From contig NZ_JALBYU010000004.1 in assembly GCF_029963765.1 (NCBI RefSeq), positions 62,001 to 126,000 on the forward strand: a stretch of DNA of 64,000 bases, read 5' to 3'. The notes under the pieces were generated by a model, which did not search any database, was not told where the DNA came from, and was given only the letters and a program-made list of their open reading frames with translations. Shown here in pieces: positions 1 to 9,341 of the stretch (its first letter is position 1; each line of letters begins with the position of its first letter). Made by a program: the position numbers and the translations under genes. Origin of the DNA: Pseudomonas sp. UYIF39 (lineage in GTDB: Bacteria; Pseudomonadota; Gammaproteobacteria; Pseudomonadales; Pseudomonadaceae).

Positions 1-587
1 GGCAAGCCACCGTCGGTGCGCCATTGTTCGGCTGCGATGTACACGGCAAAACCCTGGGCATCGTCGGCATGGGCAACATCGGCGCGGCCATTGCACGTCG
101 CGGGCGGCTGGGTTTCAACATGCCGATCCTCTACAGCGGCAACAGCCGCAAGACCGAGCTGGAACAAGAGCTCGGCGCACAGTTCCGCAGCCTTGATCAA
201 CTGCTGGCCGAAGCTGATTTCGTCTGCCTGGTGGTGCCGCTCAGCGAAAAAACCAGACACCTGATCAGCCATCGCGAACTGGCGTTGATGAAGCCGAGCG
301 CGATTCTGGTGAACATCGCCCGCGGCCCGGTGGTGGACGAACCCGCCTTGATCGAAGCCCTGCAAAACAACCGGATTCGCGGCGCCGGGCTGGACGTTTA
401 CGAGAAAGAACCGCTGGCCGAGTCACCCCTGTTCCAGCTGAAAAACGCGGTGACATTGCCGCACATCGGCTCGGCGACTCATGAAACCCGCGAAGCCATG
501 GCCAACCGTGCCTTGGCTAACTTGCGCAGCGCTTTACTCGGGGAGCGACCGCAAGATCTGGTGAACCCGCAAGTCTGGAAACGCTAA
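1..587 (+). CDS. D-2-hydroxyacid dehydrogenase (GhrB/2-ketogluconate reductase type), 5'-truncated by window edge
   Basis: The reading frame is open from base 3 to the stop at 585-587, giving about 194 C-terminal residues of a family that usually has about 320. It shows the NAD(P)-binding Rossmann motif GMGNIG just after GKTLGIV, the conserved NIARGPVVDE segment, and the catalytic-histidine region LPHIGSATHETR. These match D-isomer-specific 2-hydroxyacid dehydrogenases, and the ending LVNPQVW is typical of the GhrB/KguD branch. That branch reduces glyoxylate, hydroxypyruvate or 2-ketogluconate in the cytoplasm. The N-terminal substrate domain lies outside the window. In pseudomonads this branch often closes the 2-ketogluconate (kgu) operon, but the neighbours that would show this are not visible, so the substrate is inferred. 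Confidence 0.9.
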   Translation, partial: QATVGAPLFGCDVHGKTLGIVGMGNIGAAIARRGRLGFNMPILYSGNSRKTELEQELGAQFRSLDQLLAEADFVCLVVPLSEKTRHLISHRELALMKPSAILVNIARGPVVDEPALIEALQNNRIRGAGLDVYEKEPLAESPLFQLKNAVTLPHIGSATHETREAMANRALANLRSALLGERPQDLVNPQVWKR

Positions 588-591
588 CTAA

Positions 592-622
592 AACGGGCAG
601 GCGTTCCAAACGTCTGCCCGTT
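592..622 (+). terminator. Hairpin downstream of the 2-hydroxyacid dehydrogenase
   Basis: A 12-bp stem with one G-T pair (arms 592-603 and 611-622) and a 7-base loop begins five bases after the dehydrogenase stop. The tract after the stem is not T-rich, so it is a weak intrinsic terminator or an mRNA-end stabilising hairpin. Confidence 0.55.
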
Positions 623-728
623 ACATACACAACTTGCAATTCAGTTCACTGCTAAAAAAAAGATACTCACTATAAACTCCCCACCACTTAGTTAAATTTA
701 CAGACTTTAGTTATGGAGAGCACTTACA

Positions 729-1238
729 TTGAACTACCTTTCAACCGACAAACTCATCAGGTACAGCAAAGTCATTCTTATGGCCTATATAAGCTTCTTT
801 GGCTTGATGGTGATGTACAGCAACTTTACCGACTACGCATCCAATTACGAATACGTCGGCCACATTCTCAGCATGGACACTACCCGAGAGAACCTGAACC
901 TGAGCTACAGAGCAATCACTTCGCCGATACTCCATCACCGAATTTATTGGTTCATCATCACTCTGGAAGTTGTTTACACGGCTTTCTGCTTGCTGGGCAC
1001 GTACCATATTTATCGAAACATCAATACTCCTGCAGCCGTTTTTCACGAAGCGAAGAAGTTTGCGATCATCGGACTATTAATTGGTATTTTTGTCTATTAC
1101 ATCTGCCTGCAAGTGATCGGCACCGAATGGTTCAATATGGATGAATCCGCAACCTGGAACGCCAAGGATTGGGCTCGACACATCGTGGACTTCATGTTTC
1201 CACTGCTGATTTACATCGTGCTCAAAATCGAACGCTGA
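729..1238 (+). CDS. DUF2165-family small integral membrane protein
   Basis: This 169-residue protein starts at TTG, chosen because GGAGAG lies about eight bases upstream and no ATG fits as well. It has four hydrophobic stretches, near residues 13-33, 75-95, 110-130 and 148-165. Between the first two is a loop containing YEYVGHILSMDTT, and WNAKDWARH lies before the last helix. This pattern resembles the predicted small integral membrane proteins of DUF2165. No function is known for the family. It stands alone between the 2-hydroxyacid dehydrogenase hairpin and a convergent transporter gene. The DNA is visibly more AT-rich than its neighbours. Confidence 0.75.
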   Translation: MNYLSTDKLIRYSKVILMAYISFFGLMVMYSNFTDYASNYEYVGHILSMDTTRENLNLSYRAITSPILHHRIYWFIITLEVVYTAFCLLGTYHIYRNINTPAAVFHEAKKFAIIGLLIGIFVYYICLQVIGTEWFNMDESATWNAKDWARHIVDFMFPLLIYIVLKIER

Positions 1239-1265
1239 AATTTCAGCGCTCGATTAACCAAACCT

Positions 1266-2168
1266 TCACGCCAGCTTGCCGTTCCCTTGCACCATCGGCA
1301 CCCGGGGCTTACGAAACACCAGCACATTGCCCAGCATCACCAATACCAAACCCGCCAAGGCGGGCGCGGTCCATTGATAGCCTTCGGCAAACGCCGACAC
1401 GTTCAGCGCCACGATGGGGAACAGTACGGTGCAATAGGCTGCGCGTTCCGGCCCCATCCGCCCGACCAACGTCAGGTAGGCCGTGAAACCGATCACCGAA
1501 CCCGGAATCACCAGGTACAGCAGAGAGCCGATGTAGCGCGCATTCCATTCCATGTCGAACGGAATGCCTTTGACCAGGCACCACACCGAAAGCATGGCCG
1601 CGCCATAGGCCATGCCCCAGGCGTTGGTGGTCAGCGGTTTGAGCCCGGCTTTCTGTTGCAGGCTCGACAGCATGTTGCCCGCCGAGAAGCACAGTGTCCC
1701 GAGCAATGCCAGGCCCAACCCGAGCAAGGTTTGCGGGCTCGCGGTATGGCCCGCCACCTCAGGCCAGAACAACAGGCCAAGCCCAAGCAGCCCCAGCGCA
1801 CCGCCCATCAGCACATTGCGAGCGACTTTCTGGCCGAAGAACACGCGTGCATTGAGTGCGTTCCACAACGTGGCGGTGGAAAACACCACCGCAACCAGAC
1901 CACTGGGGATCCACTGGCTGGCAGTCAGAAAACACATGAAATTGATGCAGAACAGGCACAACCCCTGCGCCAGACAGATCAGATGCCCGCGACGGTTCAT
2001 CACTTGCAGGCGGCGACTCAGCAGCAACATGACGAACAGCACCAACGCTGCAAGGCCGAAGCGATAGACGATCGACACCGGAATCGCCACCACGCCCAAT
2101 TGCCATTTCAAGGCAATCCACGTGGTGCCCCAGATCAGCACGGTCAGAAGGTACAACGAAAGGTTCAT
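1266..2168 (-). CDS. EamA/DMT-superfamily transporter (RhaT/RarD-like exporter)
   Basis: This 300-residue protein has ten hydrophobic helices arranged as two EamA repeats, starting MNLSLYLLTVLIWGTTWIA; the WGTTW motif in helix 1 is typical of the drug/metabolite transporter superfamily. The start at 2168 has GGAGTC upstream. The frame stays open further upstream, but that extension would run antisense through the AraC gene and is rejected. The substrate cannot be told from sequence; relatives export amino acids and other metabolites across the inner membrane. It is transcribed divergently from the AraC regulator at 2307, which is the likely controller. The 138-bp gap should hold both promoters. 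Confidence 0.88.
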   Translation of the reverse strand: MNLSLYLLTVLIWGTTWIALKWQLGVVAIPVSIVYRFGLAALVLFVMLLLSRRLQVMNRRGHLICLAQGLCLFCINFMCFLTASQWIPSGLVAVVFSTATLWNALNARVFFGQKVARNVLMGGALGLLGLGLLFWPEVAGHTASPQTLLGLGLALLGTLCFSAGNMLSSLQQKAGLKPLTTNAWGMAYGAAMLSVWCLVKGIPFDMEWNARYIGSLLYLVIPGSVIGFTAYLTLVGRMGPERAAYCTVLFPIVALNVSAFAEGYQWTAPALAGLVLVMLGNVLVFRKPRVPMVQGNGKLA

Positions 2169-2306
2169 GGCAAAGACTCCTGAATAGGCCTTCAGTGTCC
2201 TGCGCCAAGGCCTTTCGCACTTGCATAAACTTGCGCTTTTGTCGGACCACAGGCTGGCAGCCGAACGGCTACAGAGTAGGATGCAAGGCGTCGGAGAGAA
2301 GCCATC

Positions 2307-3182
2307 ATGCCTGCACTGGAAACCCTGCAAGTCTTTCAAGCCCTCAACCGCTCGCCCAATGCTCGCCTGGAGCACAGCGCCGAGCTCGGTGACGGCATGG
2401 CTGCAGCCTTGTGGAGCAACCATCACGACGCCCAGGATTACGAAGCGCCGAGCCATCACACCCTGTCCTGTTACATCGCCGGCGGCACCGGGACCTTTCG
2501 CCGCGACCAACCCGGCACCAAGGGCGGCCCGGACAAGCTGTGCATCCTGCCGGCCGAGCATCAATCGGGTTGGGTGATCAACGGCGACATTCGCCTGGCC
2601 CACCTGTATTTCAGCCCTGAACAATTTGCCCTTGGCTGCGTTACGTTGCTGGACCGCGAACCTCGCGAGCTGCAGCTGCGCGAAGCCACCTTTCTGGACG
2701 ACCCGGCGCAAGCCCGACGCTTTAGGAAAATGCTCACACTCAACTGGAACGAGCCCGGCGAACGCGTGCTCACCAGCAGCCTGGCCCATGAAATGCTCAG
2801 CCACGTTTTGCTCGGTCAGGTCGGGATGCGTGAGGGGTTGCGGCTTAAAGGGGGATTAGCTGCGCATCAGCGACGGCAGTTGGTGGAGTTCATCGACAAC
2901 CAATTGGCCGAGGCCATCAGCCTGGGGCAGTTGGCCGCGTTGTGTGCGCTGTCGGAGTATCACTTTGCGCGGATGTTCAGAGAGAGCTTTGGGTTGCCGC
3001 CGCATCAGTATGTGTTGGCTCGCAGACTGAGTCGGGCGCGGGAGTTGTTGCGTTCGACGTCGCAGCTGTTGGGGGAGATTGCGTTGGCGTGTGGCTTTGC
3101 CAGTGCGAGTCATTTCACCAATCGGTTTCGTCAGGCATTGGGCGGGACGCCCGGCGAATATCGCCAGGCGTTTTTGCGATAG
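2307..3182 (+). CDS. AraC-family transcriptional regulator
   Basis: This 291-residue protein starts at ATG 2307 with GGAGAG ten bases upstream. The N-terminal part, roughly residues 20-150, looks like a ligand-sensing region containing the pattern HTLSCYIAGGTG. The last 100 residues carry the two helix-turn-helix motifs of the AraC family: ISLGQLAALCALSEYHFARMF, then the signature GFASASHFTNRFRQALGGTP. The divergent DMT transporter is the obvious target. The inducer is unknown. Confidence 0.9.
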   Translation: MPALETLQVFQALNRSPNARLEHSAELGDGMAAALWSNHHDAQDYEAPSHHTLSCYIAGGTGTFRRDQPGTKGGPDKLCILPAEHQSGWVINGDIRLAHLYFSPEQFALGCVTLLDREPRELQLREATFLDDPAQARRFRKMLTLNWNEPGERVLTSSLAHEMLSHVLLGQVGMREGLRLKGGLAAHQRRQLVEFIDNQLAEAISLGQLAALCALSEYHFARMFRESFGLPPHQYVLARRLSRARELLRSTSQLLGEIALACGFASASHFTNRFRQALGGTPGEYRQAFLR

Positions 3183-3212
3183 GCCTGAAGTCTTCAGTGT
3201 CTGGCACGCCGC

Positions 3213-3279
3213 CATCGCGAGCAGGCTCACTCCCACATTTGGAATGCATTCCCCTGTGGGAGCGAGCCTGCTCGCGATG
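3213..3279. repeat. REP doublet (inverted pair) of the P. fluorescens type
   Basis: Two copies of a roughly 25-base unit face each other at 3213-3237 and 3255-3279. The core pairs as CATCGCGAGCAGGCTC with its complement and also carries the TCCCACA / TGTGGGA arms. They lie between the convergent araC-like and TonB-receptor genes. Such paired palindromes are known in fluorescent pseudomonads as REPINs. They can also act as an mRNA end or gyrase site. Confidence 0.85.
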
Positions 3280-3299
3280 AACGATGACGCGGTTTCCGA

Positions 3300-5729
3300 T
3301 CAGAACTCCAAAGTGCTTGAGAGCGACACCTGCCGCGAATCCCCCATCGACACAAAGAACCGGCTCGCCGCCGAGGTGTAGTAGGTGCGGTCAAACAGGT
3401 TCTTCACGTTGAGCTGGAACTTGACCTTCTGCCCCTCGACTTTGGTGTCGTAAGTGGCGAACGCATCGGCCACGGTGTAGCTCGGCAAGTCGAAATCGTT
3501 TACCGCATTACCCGCTCGCTCACCGACATACCGCGCCCCTGCGCCGACCCGTAGCTGATCGCCACCGACGATGGTGCCGAAGTCATAAACCGCCGACAGC
3601 GAACCACTATTCTTCGCTACATTTTGCAGTTTTTTGCCTTTGTAGATTGGGTCTTCGGTGACTTCGGCATCGGTGTAGGCATAGCTGCCGATCATGCTCC
3701 AGCGATCACTCAATTGACCGCTCAAGTCCACTTCCAGACCACGGGAACGCACTTCACCGGCGGCGCTGTAGATCGTCACCGGTCCTTCGGAGTTGGCCAC
3801 CAGCACGTTGCGTTTTTTGATATCGAACAGCGCGACGTTTCCGGTGACGCGGCCCGGCATGTCGAGCTTGGCGCCGATTTCCCAGGACTTGGCTTCTTCC
3901 GGCGCGATGCTGCCGTCCAGCACGGTGCTGCTGCCGCTCAACGGCGCGATAGTCGAGTTGGGTTTGAACGACTCGGTGTAGCTGCCGTAGAACGACAGTT
4001 CATCGGTGTAGCGATACACCAGACCGGCGCGAGGCACCCATTTCTGGCCGTTGCTGTCGGTGTTGGCCTTGAACGGTACGCCTTTGCCGGCGTACTGGTC
4101 GTATTCCTGGAAGCGTCCGCCGGCCACCAGAATCCATTGATCGGTCAGGTGGATCGAGTCCTGGAGGAATACCGAATCGCTACGCAGTTCATCGGTCTGC
4201 GCACTGTCCGCCGGGCTGACCGTGGTGCCGGCGACTTCGCGGCCGTAAACCGGGTTGACGTAGCTGAAGGTGCTCAGGCTTTTCTGACGGATCAGGTCTT
4301 CGCGGTAGATCTTGCGGTATTCATCATCGACGCCGAACACCAGGTCATGTTTCATCCCCGCGAGCTGGACATTGCCTTCAAGGCTGGCGGTGGTGAAGCG
4401 GTCGGTGCTGATGGCGTTCTGAGTGCCGTCCATGCTGCGGGTCAGGGTGCCTTTCTGGGTGTCGATGGCGGTGATGCGCACCTGGCTGGCGTCGTAGGTT
4501 TCGCGGTTCCAGCTGTAGCCGAAGTGGGCTTTCCAATTGTCGTTGAGCTCGTGATCGGCCTCGAAGTGATAGAGGTCCGAGCGGCCTTCCATGTTGTTGA
4601 AAGGCTCGTCGAGGCGACGCTCGCGGGAGATGTCCAGCGGATGATTGTCACGCGGATCGATGATCGTGCCGCGGTCGAAAGGGGTCAGAAACTCGCGGTG
4701 TTCGTAGGAGAACAGCAGCGTGGTGCTTTCGCCGAACCAGGCCAGTGACGGTGCTACCAATGTCTCGCGGTGAGTACCGAAGTTGCGCCAGTAATCTTCG
4801 TCTTCGTGGTCCAGGACCATGCGATAGGCCAACCCGGAATCACCCACCGCGCCGGTGCTGTCGAGGCCGCCACCGCTGCCGTTTTTGCCGTCGCCATAGG
4901 TCGAGCCACGTAGGGTCAATGCGTTGTACTGCTCAAGCTCGGGTTTTTTGCTGACCATGTTGACCACGCCGCCCGGGTCTTGAATGCCATAAAGCAGCGA
5001 GGCCGGCCCCTTGAGCACTTCGACCCGGTCCACGGTGGCATTCATGCCTCGGCCCTGCACGATCGGCATGCCGTCGCGCATGATCGAGCCGTTGCGGTTG
5101 TCGCCGAAGCCGCGAGTCATCACCGAGTCCTGAGTGCTCGCCAGTGTGTTGCCTTGAGGAATGCCGCTGACGTTGGCCAGCGCGTCATCCAGATTGCGCG
5201 GTGCCTGATCGCGGATGACCTGAGCCGGTACCACGTTGACAGTCTGGGGGATTTCCTGAAGCAAGGCCGATGAGCGCATCACCGAACTGGTGGGCGGCGG
5301 CTGATAGCTCATGGATTGATCGGCCACCGAGGTGATGGTGGTCGCGCCCAGGTTCAAGGCACCCTCGGTAGGCAATGGCTCCAGCATCAAGGTGTGGTCG
5401 TCAGTGCGACGGAAGGTGAACCCCGAACCGCTGAGCAAACGCTGCATGGCTTGCTCGGCACTCATCTGCCCGCTGAGTGCTGGAGCGTTGATGCCGTAAG
5501 GCGCCTCATCGGTGTAGACCACGCTGGTGCCGGTGATCCGGCTGAAGTCGCTCAAGGCCTGGGGCAGCGGTTTGGCAGCCATTGCGAAGCTGAACTGCGC
5601 ACTCTGTCGGGCACTGCCGGCCTCAGCCGCCACCGCCACACTCAACGGCAGCAATGCCAATGCCGAAAAGCTCAAGGCACACGTACCCAACCATTGTTTG
5701 ACCGAACCCGATTTCGCCCTGGACTTCAT
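3300..5729 (-). CDS. TonB-dependent siderophore receptor with N-terminal signalling (STN) domain
   Basis: This 809-residue outer-membrane transducer has a signal peptide (about residues 1-35) and a secretin/TonB N-terminal signalling domain at about 46-118 (PLPQALSDFSRITGTSVVY). The plug follows at about 145-255, with DRVEVLKGPASLLYG and PGGVVNMVSKKP. The 22-strand barrel runs to a terminal phenylalanine. The length fits FoxA/FiuA/FpvA-type ferric-siderophore receptors. The STN domain should contact the FecR-like anti-sigma factor at 5880, so ligand binding would trigger the sigma factor at 6866 to transcribe this gene from the 150-bp gap upstream. The exact siderophore is not decided; hydroxamates are favoured by the company of a PepSY reductase like FoxB. 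Confidence 0.93.
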   Translation of the reverse strand: MKSRAKSGSVKQWLGTCALSFSALALLPLSVAVAAEAGSARQSAQFSFAMAAKPLPQALSDFSRITGTSVVYTDEAPYGINAPALSGQMSAEQAMQRLLSGSGFTFRRTDDHTLMLEPLPTEGALNLGATTITSVADQSMSYQPPPTSSVMRSSALLQEIPQTVNVVPAQVIRDQAPRNLDDALANVSGIPQGNTLASTQDSVMTRGFGDNRNGSIMRDGMPIVQGRGMNATVDRVEVLKGPASLLYGIQDPGGVVNMVSKKPELEQYNALTLRGSTYGDGKNGSGGGLDSTGAVGDSGLAYRMVLDHEDEDYWRNFGTHRETLVAPSLAWFGESTTLLFSYEHREFLTPFDRGTIIDPRDNHPLDISRERRLDEPFNNMEGRSDLYHFEADHELNDNWKAHFGYSWNRETYDASQVRITAIDTQKGTLTRSMDGTQNAISTDRFTTASLEGNVQLAGMKHDLVFGVDDEYRKIYREDLIRQKSLSTFSYVNPVYGREVAGTTVSPADSAQTDELRSDSVFLQDSIHLTDQWILVAGGRFQEYDQYAGKGVPFKANTDSNGQKWVPRAGLVYRYTDELSFYGSYTESFKPNSTIAPLSGSSTVLDGSIAPEEAKSWEIGAKLDMPGRVTGNVALFDIKKRNVLVANSEGPVTIYSAAGEVRSRGLEVDLSGQLSDRWSMIGSYAYTDAEVTEDPIYKGKKLQNVAKNSGSLSAVYDFGTIVGGDQLRVGAGARYVGERAGNAVNDFDLPSYTVADAFATYDTKVEGQKVKFQLNVKNLFDRTYYTSAASRFFVSMGDSRQVSLSSTLEF

Positions 5730-5879
5730 TGCTCATGACCTGTGTAGAACTTACAGAATGCGAATGACTCGCAGTTTCAGTCACTACACGGATGGCGTCG
5801 GGGTTTACCTCACCAAAATTCTGAAATTATTTTTATCGGGAGTTCAGTAGTGTTTGATCTGACGCCTTCGCGAGCAGCC

Positions 5880-6869
5880 TCAACGCAAAATAATCAGCTG
5901 CCCCAAAACCTTGTGTTGCTCAAACCCCAACACCCCCTGCAACGAACTCAGCACCGCTTGCGGATCCTTGCTCGGAAAACTGCCACTGACCCGCCGCGCC
6001 GCGAGTTCATCGTTGAGCAGCACAATCCGTCCCGGGTAATACCGCCCCAGGTCTTGCACCACGTCGGCGAGTGTCGCCTTGTAGTAATTGAGCCATCCCT
6101 GACGCCACGCCAATTGCGTTTCGCTGTCGACCGCGTGGAGTTTTTCCGCCGAACCCTCGCCATACGCCACTTGCTGGCCAGCGGTGAGAATTTGTTGTGG
6201 AGCGTGCTTGTCCGCCGTCACACCGACCCGCCCGGACAACACCGTGACCTGCGCGCCATGTGGTTGCAGGCGTACTTCGAATTGAGTCCCCAGCACCTTC
6301 GCCTGGCCCTTTTCAGCGTCCACTACAAACGGCTCACCGGTGTGGGTCACGCTGAAAAATCCGGCACCGCGCCGCAGCTGAACGTGCCGCTCGCCACGAC
6401 TGAAATCCACCGCAATCGCACTGTCAGCATCAAGCATGACTTGCGACTGATCCGCCAACGTGACGGTGCGAGTTTCCCCCGGTGCCGACACATAGTCCGC
6501 GCCCAGATCATCGACCCAGCGCGACGGTTGCCAGCCAGCACCGAAGCCGATCATCAGCACCAGACACGCGGCCATCGCCAACGCACCGGACCAACGCCGA
6601 ACGCTGGTACGGCGCGAGCGTTTCATGGCGTTGAGGTAGCCCTGCAAGGCAAACGCGTCTTCATCGGCCAACGTTTGGGCCGGTGTTTCGGTCAACTCCC
6701 ACACCACTTGCGCCTGGGCGTAAGCCTCGGCATGGGCAGGATCGGCCTGTAGCCAATGGCTGAAGGTGGCCTGATCGCCGCTGCTGGGCTGATCATGCAA
6801 CAGACTCAACCAGGCAAAGGCCGCCTGTTCCTGAGCAGGCGTCGGGGTGACGCGTTCGGTGTTGTTCAC
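5880..6869 (-). CDS. FecR-family anti-sigma factor / sigma regulator
   Basis: This 329-residue protein starts at GTG 6869. The GTGA overlaps the sigma-factor stop by four bases, and AGGGAAAG sits just upstream, so the two are translationally coupled. Domains in order are a cytoplasmic DUF4880 anti-sigma helix bundle (about residues 15-57, AFAWLSLLHDQPSSGDQATF), one membrane helix (about 94-112), the periplasmic FecR domain (about 118-215), and a C-terminal STN-like tail. It should hold the ECF sigma factor at 6866 in check, or activate it, in response to the receptor at 3300. Confidence 0.92.
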   Translation of the reverse strand: MNNTERVTPTPAQEQAAFAWLSLLHDQPSSGDQATFSHWLQADPAHAEAYAQAQVVWELTETPAQTLADEDAFALQGYLNAMKRSRRTSVRRWSGALAMAACLVLMIGFGAGWQPSRWVDDLGADYVSAPGETRTVTLADQSQVMLDADSAIAVDFSRGERHVQLRRGAGFFSVTHTGEPFVVDAEKGQAKVLGTQFEVRLQPHGAQVTVLSGRVGVTADKHAPQQILTAGQQVAYGEGSAEKLHAVDSETQLAWRQGWLNYYKATLADVVQDLGRYYPGRIVLLNDELAARRVSGSFPSKDPQAVLSSLQGVLGFEQHKVLGQLIILR

Positions 6870-7429
6870 AGTGCTTTCCCTGGCGTGCGCGGGTCGGGTT
6901 CCCGCAGGCTGGCCTTGCAAGCCTCGAGGGCGCGCATCATATGTTTTTCCACGGCGCTTTGGGACAACCCCATGGCCTTGGCGATCTCGGCGTATTTGCG
7001 CCCGTGAATACGGTTGAGCAAAAAAATCTGCCGCGTGCGCTCAGGCAATGCGCGCAACGCCGCTTCGACGTGACGCAAGTCGTTGCCCGCCTCCAACGCC
7101 GCTTGCGGTTCGCTGCCGTGACTGTCGGGTTGATCCGGCATCCAGCCCTCGTTGACCCGCACCCGCGTGCCTTCGCTGCGCAAATGGTCGATGGCGATGT
7201 TGCCGGCGCAGCGCAACAGGTACGTACTGAGCTCTTCAACCTGCACCAGCGGCCGACGCCAGAAGCGCAGGAACAAGTCTTGTACCAGATCGGCGGCTGT
7301 CGCTCGGCAGCCGACACGACGGCTCACCAGCGCTTCCATTTGCGAACGCTGGGAAAGGAACACCTGCAGGAAATGCGCACGCGCACCGCGATGTTCATCG
7401 TCTCGGGATTCCGGGGGGCTGGTGATCAT
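6866..7429 (-). CDS. FecI-type ECF RNA polymerase sigma factor
   Basis: This 187-residue protein starts at ATG 7429, four bases beyond the DUF3325 stop. A longer TTG start at 7447 is possible but lacks a binding site. Sigma region 2 is recognisable at ADLVQDLFLRFWRR and the region 4 helix-turn-helix at GRKYAEIAKAMGLSQSAVEKH. The subgroup is the iron-starvation sigma factors, which direct RNA polymerase to the promoter of a cognate TonB receptor gene. It belongs to the five-gene transcript that begins near 9643 and ends in fecR. Confidence 0.93.
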   Translation of the reverse strand: MITSPPESRDDEHRGARAHFLQVFLSQRSQMEALVSRRVGCRATAADLVQDLFLRFWRRPLVQVEELSTYLLRCAGNIAIDHLRSEGTRVRVNEGWMPDQPDSHGSEPQAALEAGNDLRHVEAALRALPERTRQIFLLNRIHGRKYAEIAKAMGLSQSAVEKHMMRALEACKASLREPDPRTPGKAL

Positions 7430-7433
7430 CAGG

Positions 7434-7760
7434 TCAGCCCTGCGCAAACACGGCGACGGGGCTGGCGAGCACGCTCAACCCGGCCAACGCCAAGGCCAGG
7501 CGCGGGCGATACGGCATCAACAACACCAGCACCAGAGCGCTGAGCATCAACACCGCAAACCACTCCACCAATCCAAGCCCCCAACCCGTCGACGACACCG
7601 CCGCCCACAGCGATAACGCCAGCAACAACCAACCACTGAGTTTCATCCCTTGGCGGCGACGGACCGAGGGCTTGCGCCCCAGCAGTTCGGCGTGATGCCG
7701 ATCCATCGATAAACAGAGCGTGGTGAAACCTCCGTAGCACAGCAACAAGGCCAAAAACAT
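7434..7760 (-). CDS. DUF3325 small membrane protein
   Basis: This 108-residue protein has three predicted membrane helices, starting MFLALLLCYGGFTTLCLSMDRHHAE. It begins at the base next to the PepSY gene stop, with AGAGG as ribosome-binding site. The family is repeatedly found next to PepSY reductases and FecI/FecR in pseudomonads. Its biochemical role is unknown; an accessory part of an inner-membrane siderophore-iron reduction complex is an inference from context. Confidence 0.82.
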   Translation of the reverse strand: MFLALLLCYGGFTTLCLSMDRHHAELLGRKPSVRRRQGMKLSGWLLLALSLWAAVSSTGWGLGLVEWFAVLMLSALVLVLLMPYRPRLALALAGLSVLASPVAVFAQG

Positions 7761-9341
7761 TCAGTGTGCCTCTTGCTCAAGCATTATCGATTTCGCCCGC
7801 GGTCGGCTGAGGATTCCGGCCTGCCCCGCGCGCTGCATTTTCCACGCAGCCCACGCGAAAAACAGACCACTGCCCAGGCACGTCAGATCGAAACCGGCCA
7901 TGGCCCAATCGCCCTGAATCAGGGTGACGCCCAAGTGATAAGACGTAGTCATCGCGTTCAGCAGCGGCACCGCACAGAACAGCAACGCCGCCAGCGCCAA
8001 CTGTTCGACCCACGCTGCACGACCACGGCGGACCATGGCGTGCAACACACTCAGGCCCCAGACGATGAAGAAGCCGTTCACTTCCCAATCCGCCCGCCCG
8101 GCCATTCCGACCGGCAACAATCGATTAGCCCAGAAGAACGCCGCCACCGCGACCATCAACCCCGACATGCTGGCGATGTTCAAGACTTCCACCAGTCGCA
8201 ACTCAAACGGCATCACCCCGCTCTTCGCATGTTTGAGCTGACGCTTGCCGAGCCAGATCACCAGCCCGGTACCGATCATCGCGGTGCCCGCCAAACCACA
8301 AATGAAGTACAGCCAGCGCAACACCGGACCGGCGAAATGGCCCATGTGCAAGCCGTAGAAACTGCCGGCAATGGCCATGGGTAGCGCTTGCTTCGGCGTT
8401 GCGCTGAGTAGCTGCCCGGTCACGCCATTGAATGTCAACGCGCTGCCAAAGTCGTGGACCACTCGGTCGGCGCCGTCACGCGCAAGAATGACCGAGGCAT
8501 TCGCATCGCCCGGATTGTTCACCGTCAGCCACCCGGTTCGCCCGCCCGACCACAGCTCGCTGGCCCGTTCCAGCAGCGGTGCCAACGGTACCAACTGGCG
8601 CGGCTTGCCTGCCATGTCGGGCGTATTGGACGCCGGAAACACCTCATCGTAAAACGCCTCGACATCACCTTTGTACGCGGCAAGGATGCTCGCCGGCATC
8701 ACCATCGACATGAAAATCACCAAGCTGCTGTAAGTGATCATCAAATGAAATGGCAACACCAGAACGCCCACCGCGTTGTGCCCGTCGAGCCAGGAGCGCT
8801 GGCCCTTGCGCGGGCGGAAGGTGAAGAAGTCCTTGAAGATTTTCTTATGGGTGATGATCCCGCTGATCAGCGCGACGAACATCACCATCGCTGCGATCGT
8901 CGACAGCCAGCGCCCCCACGGATAGGGCATTTGCAACTGAAAGTGGAAGCGGTAAAAGAACTCGCCACCGCGTGTGTCCCGGCCCTGCACTTCTGCGCCG
9001 GTTTGCGGATCGAGGCGTTTTTTGGTGAGTTGACCGCGCGTGCCGGGCTTGGCCGGCGCTTGCTGCCACCTCACCGAGAGCCCGGGTTCGCGAGCATCCG
9101 GTAAATCGATGAGCCATCGCGAGGCACCTGTGGCGTGCTGCTCAAGGTAGTGCTGGGCCAGGGTCAGACTGGCTTCGGAGGACACCGAACGGGCGGGAAT
9201 TTCCGGCTGCATCCAGTGGCTGATCTCATCCTTGAAATAGGCGAGCGTGCCGGTCAGGAAAATCGCGAACAGCAGCCAGCCGAAGATCAACCCGGCCCAG
9301 GTGTGCAGCCAGGCCATGGCCTGTCGCAAGCCCTCTTTCAT
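7761..9341 (-). CDS. PepSY-associated transmembrane protein, probable siderophore-iron reductase
   Basis: This 526-residue inner-membrane protein starts MKEGLRQAMAWLHTWAGLIF at 9341; ATGA overlaps the stop of the DUF3649 gene by four bases, which fixes the start. It has an N-terminal helix with the conserved histidine in WLHTWAG, a periplasmic PepSY domain, a second helix pair near residue 185 (AAMVMFVALISGIITHKKIFKDFFTFRP), the HNAVGVLVLPFHLMITYSS segment, and further C-terminal helices. The helix histidines suit haem binding. The fold matches the FoxB/PiuB-like PepSY family, in which FoxB of P. aeruginosa reduces siderophore-bound iron beside the FoxA receptor. Here too a TonB receptor and FecI/FecR follow. 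Confidence 0.88.
   Translation of the reverse strand: MKEGLRQAMAWLHTWAGLIFGWLLFAIFLTGTLAYFKDEISHWMQPEIPARSVSSEASLTLAQHYLEQHATGASRWLIDLPDAREPGLSVRWQQAPAKPGTRGQLTKKRLDPQTGAEVQGRDTRGGEFFYRFHFQLQMPYPWGRWLSTIAAMVMFVALISGIITHKKIFKDFFTFRPRKGQRSWLDGHNAVGVLVLPFHLMITYSSLVIFMSMVMPASILAAYKGDVEAFYDEVFPASNTPDMAGKPRQLVPLAPLLERASELWSGGRTGWLTVNNPGDANASVILARDGADRVVHDFGSALTFNGVTGQLLSATPKQALPMAIAGSFYGLHMGHFAGPVLRWLYFICGLAGTAMIGTGLVIWLGKRQLKHAKSGVMPFELRLVEVLNIASMSGLMVAVAAFFWANRLLPVGMAGRADWEVNGFFIVWGLSVLHAMVRRGRAAWVEQLALAALLFCAVPLLNAMTTSYHLGVTLIQGDWAMAGFDLTCLGSGLFFAWAAWKMQRAGQAGILSRPRAKSIMLEQEAH

Noticed and set aside
2169..2804. N-terminal extension of the DMT transporter frame
   Set aside because: It runs antisense to the AraC gene, has no ribosome-binding site and resembles no transporter sequence; the family start is at 2168.
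3624..4748. Long plus-strand frame opposite the TonB receptor
   Set aside because: It is the mirror of a highly biased GC-rich gene; the residue composition (rich in V, A, G, R) and lack of motifs mark it as a shadow.
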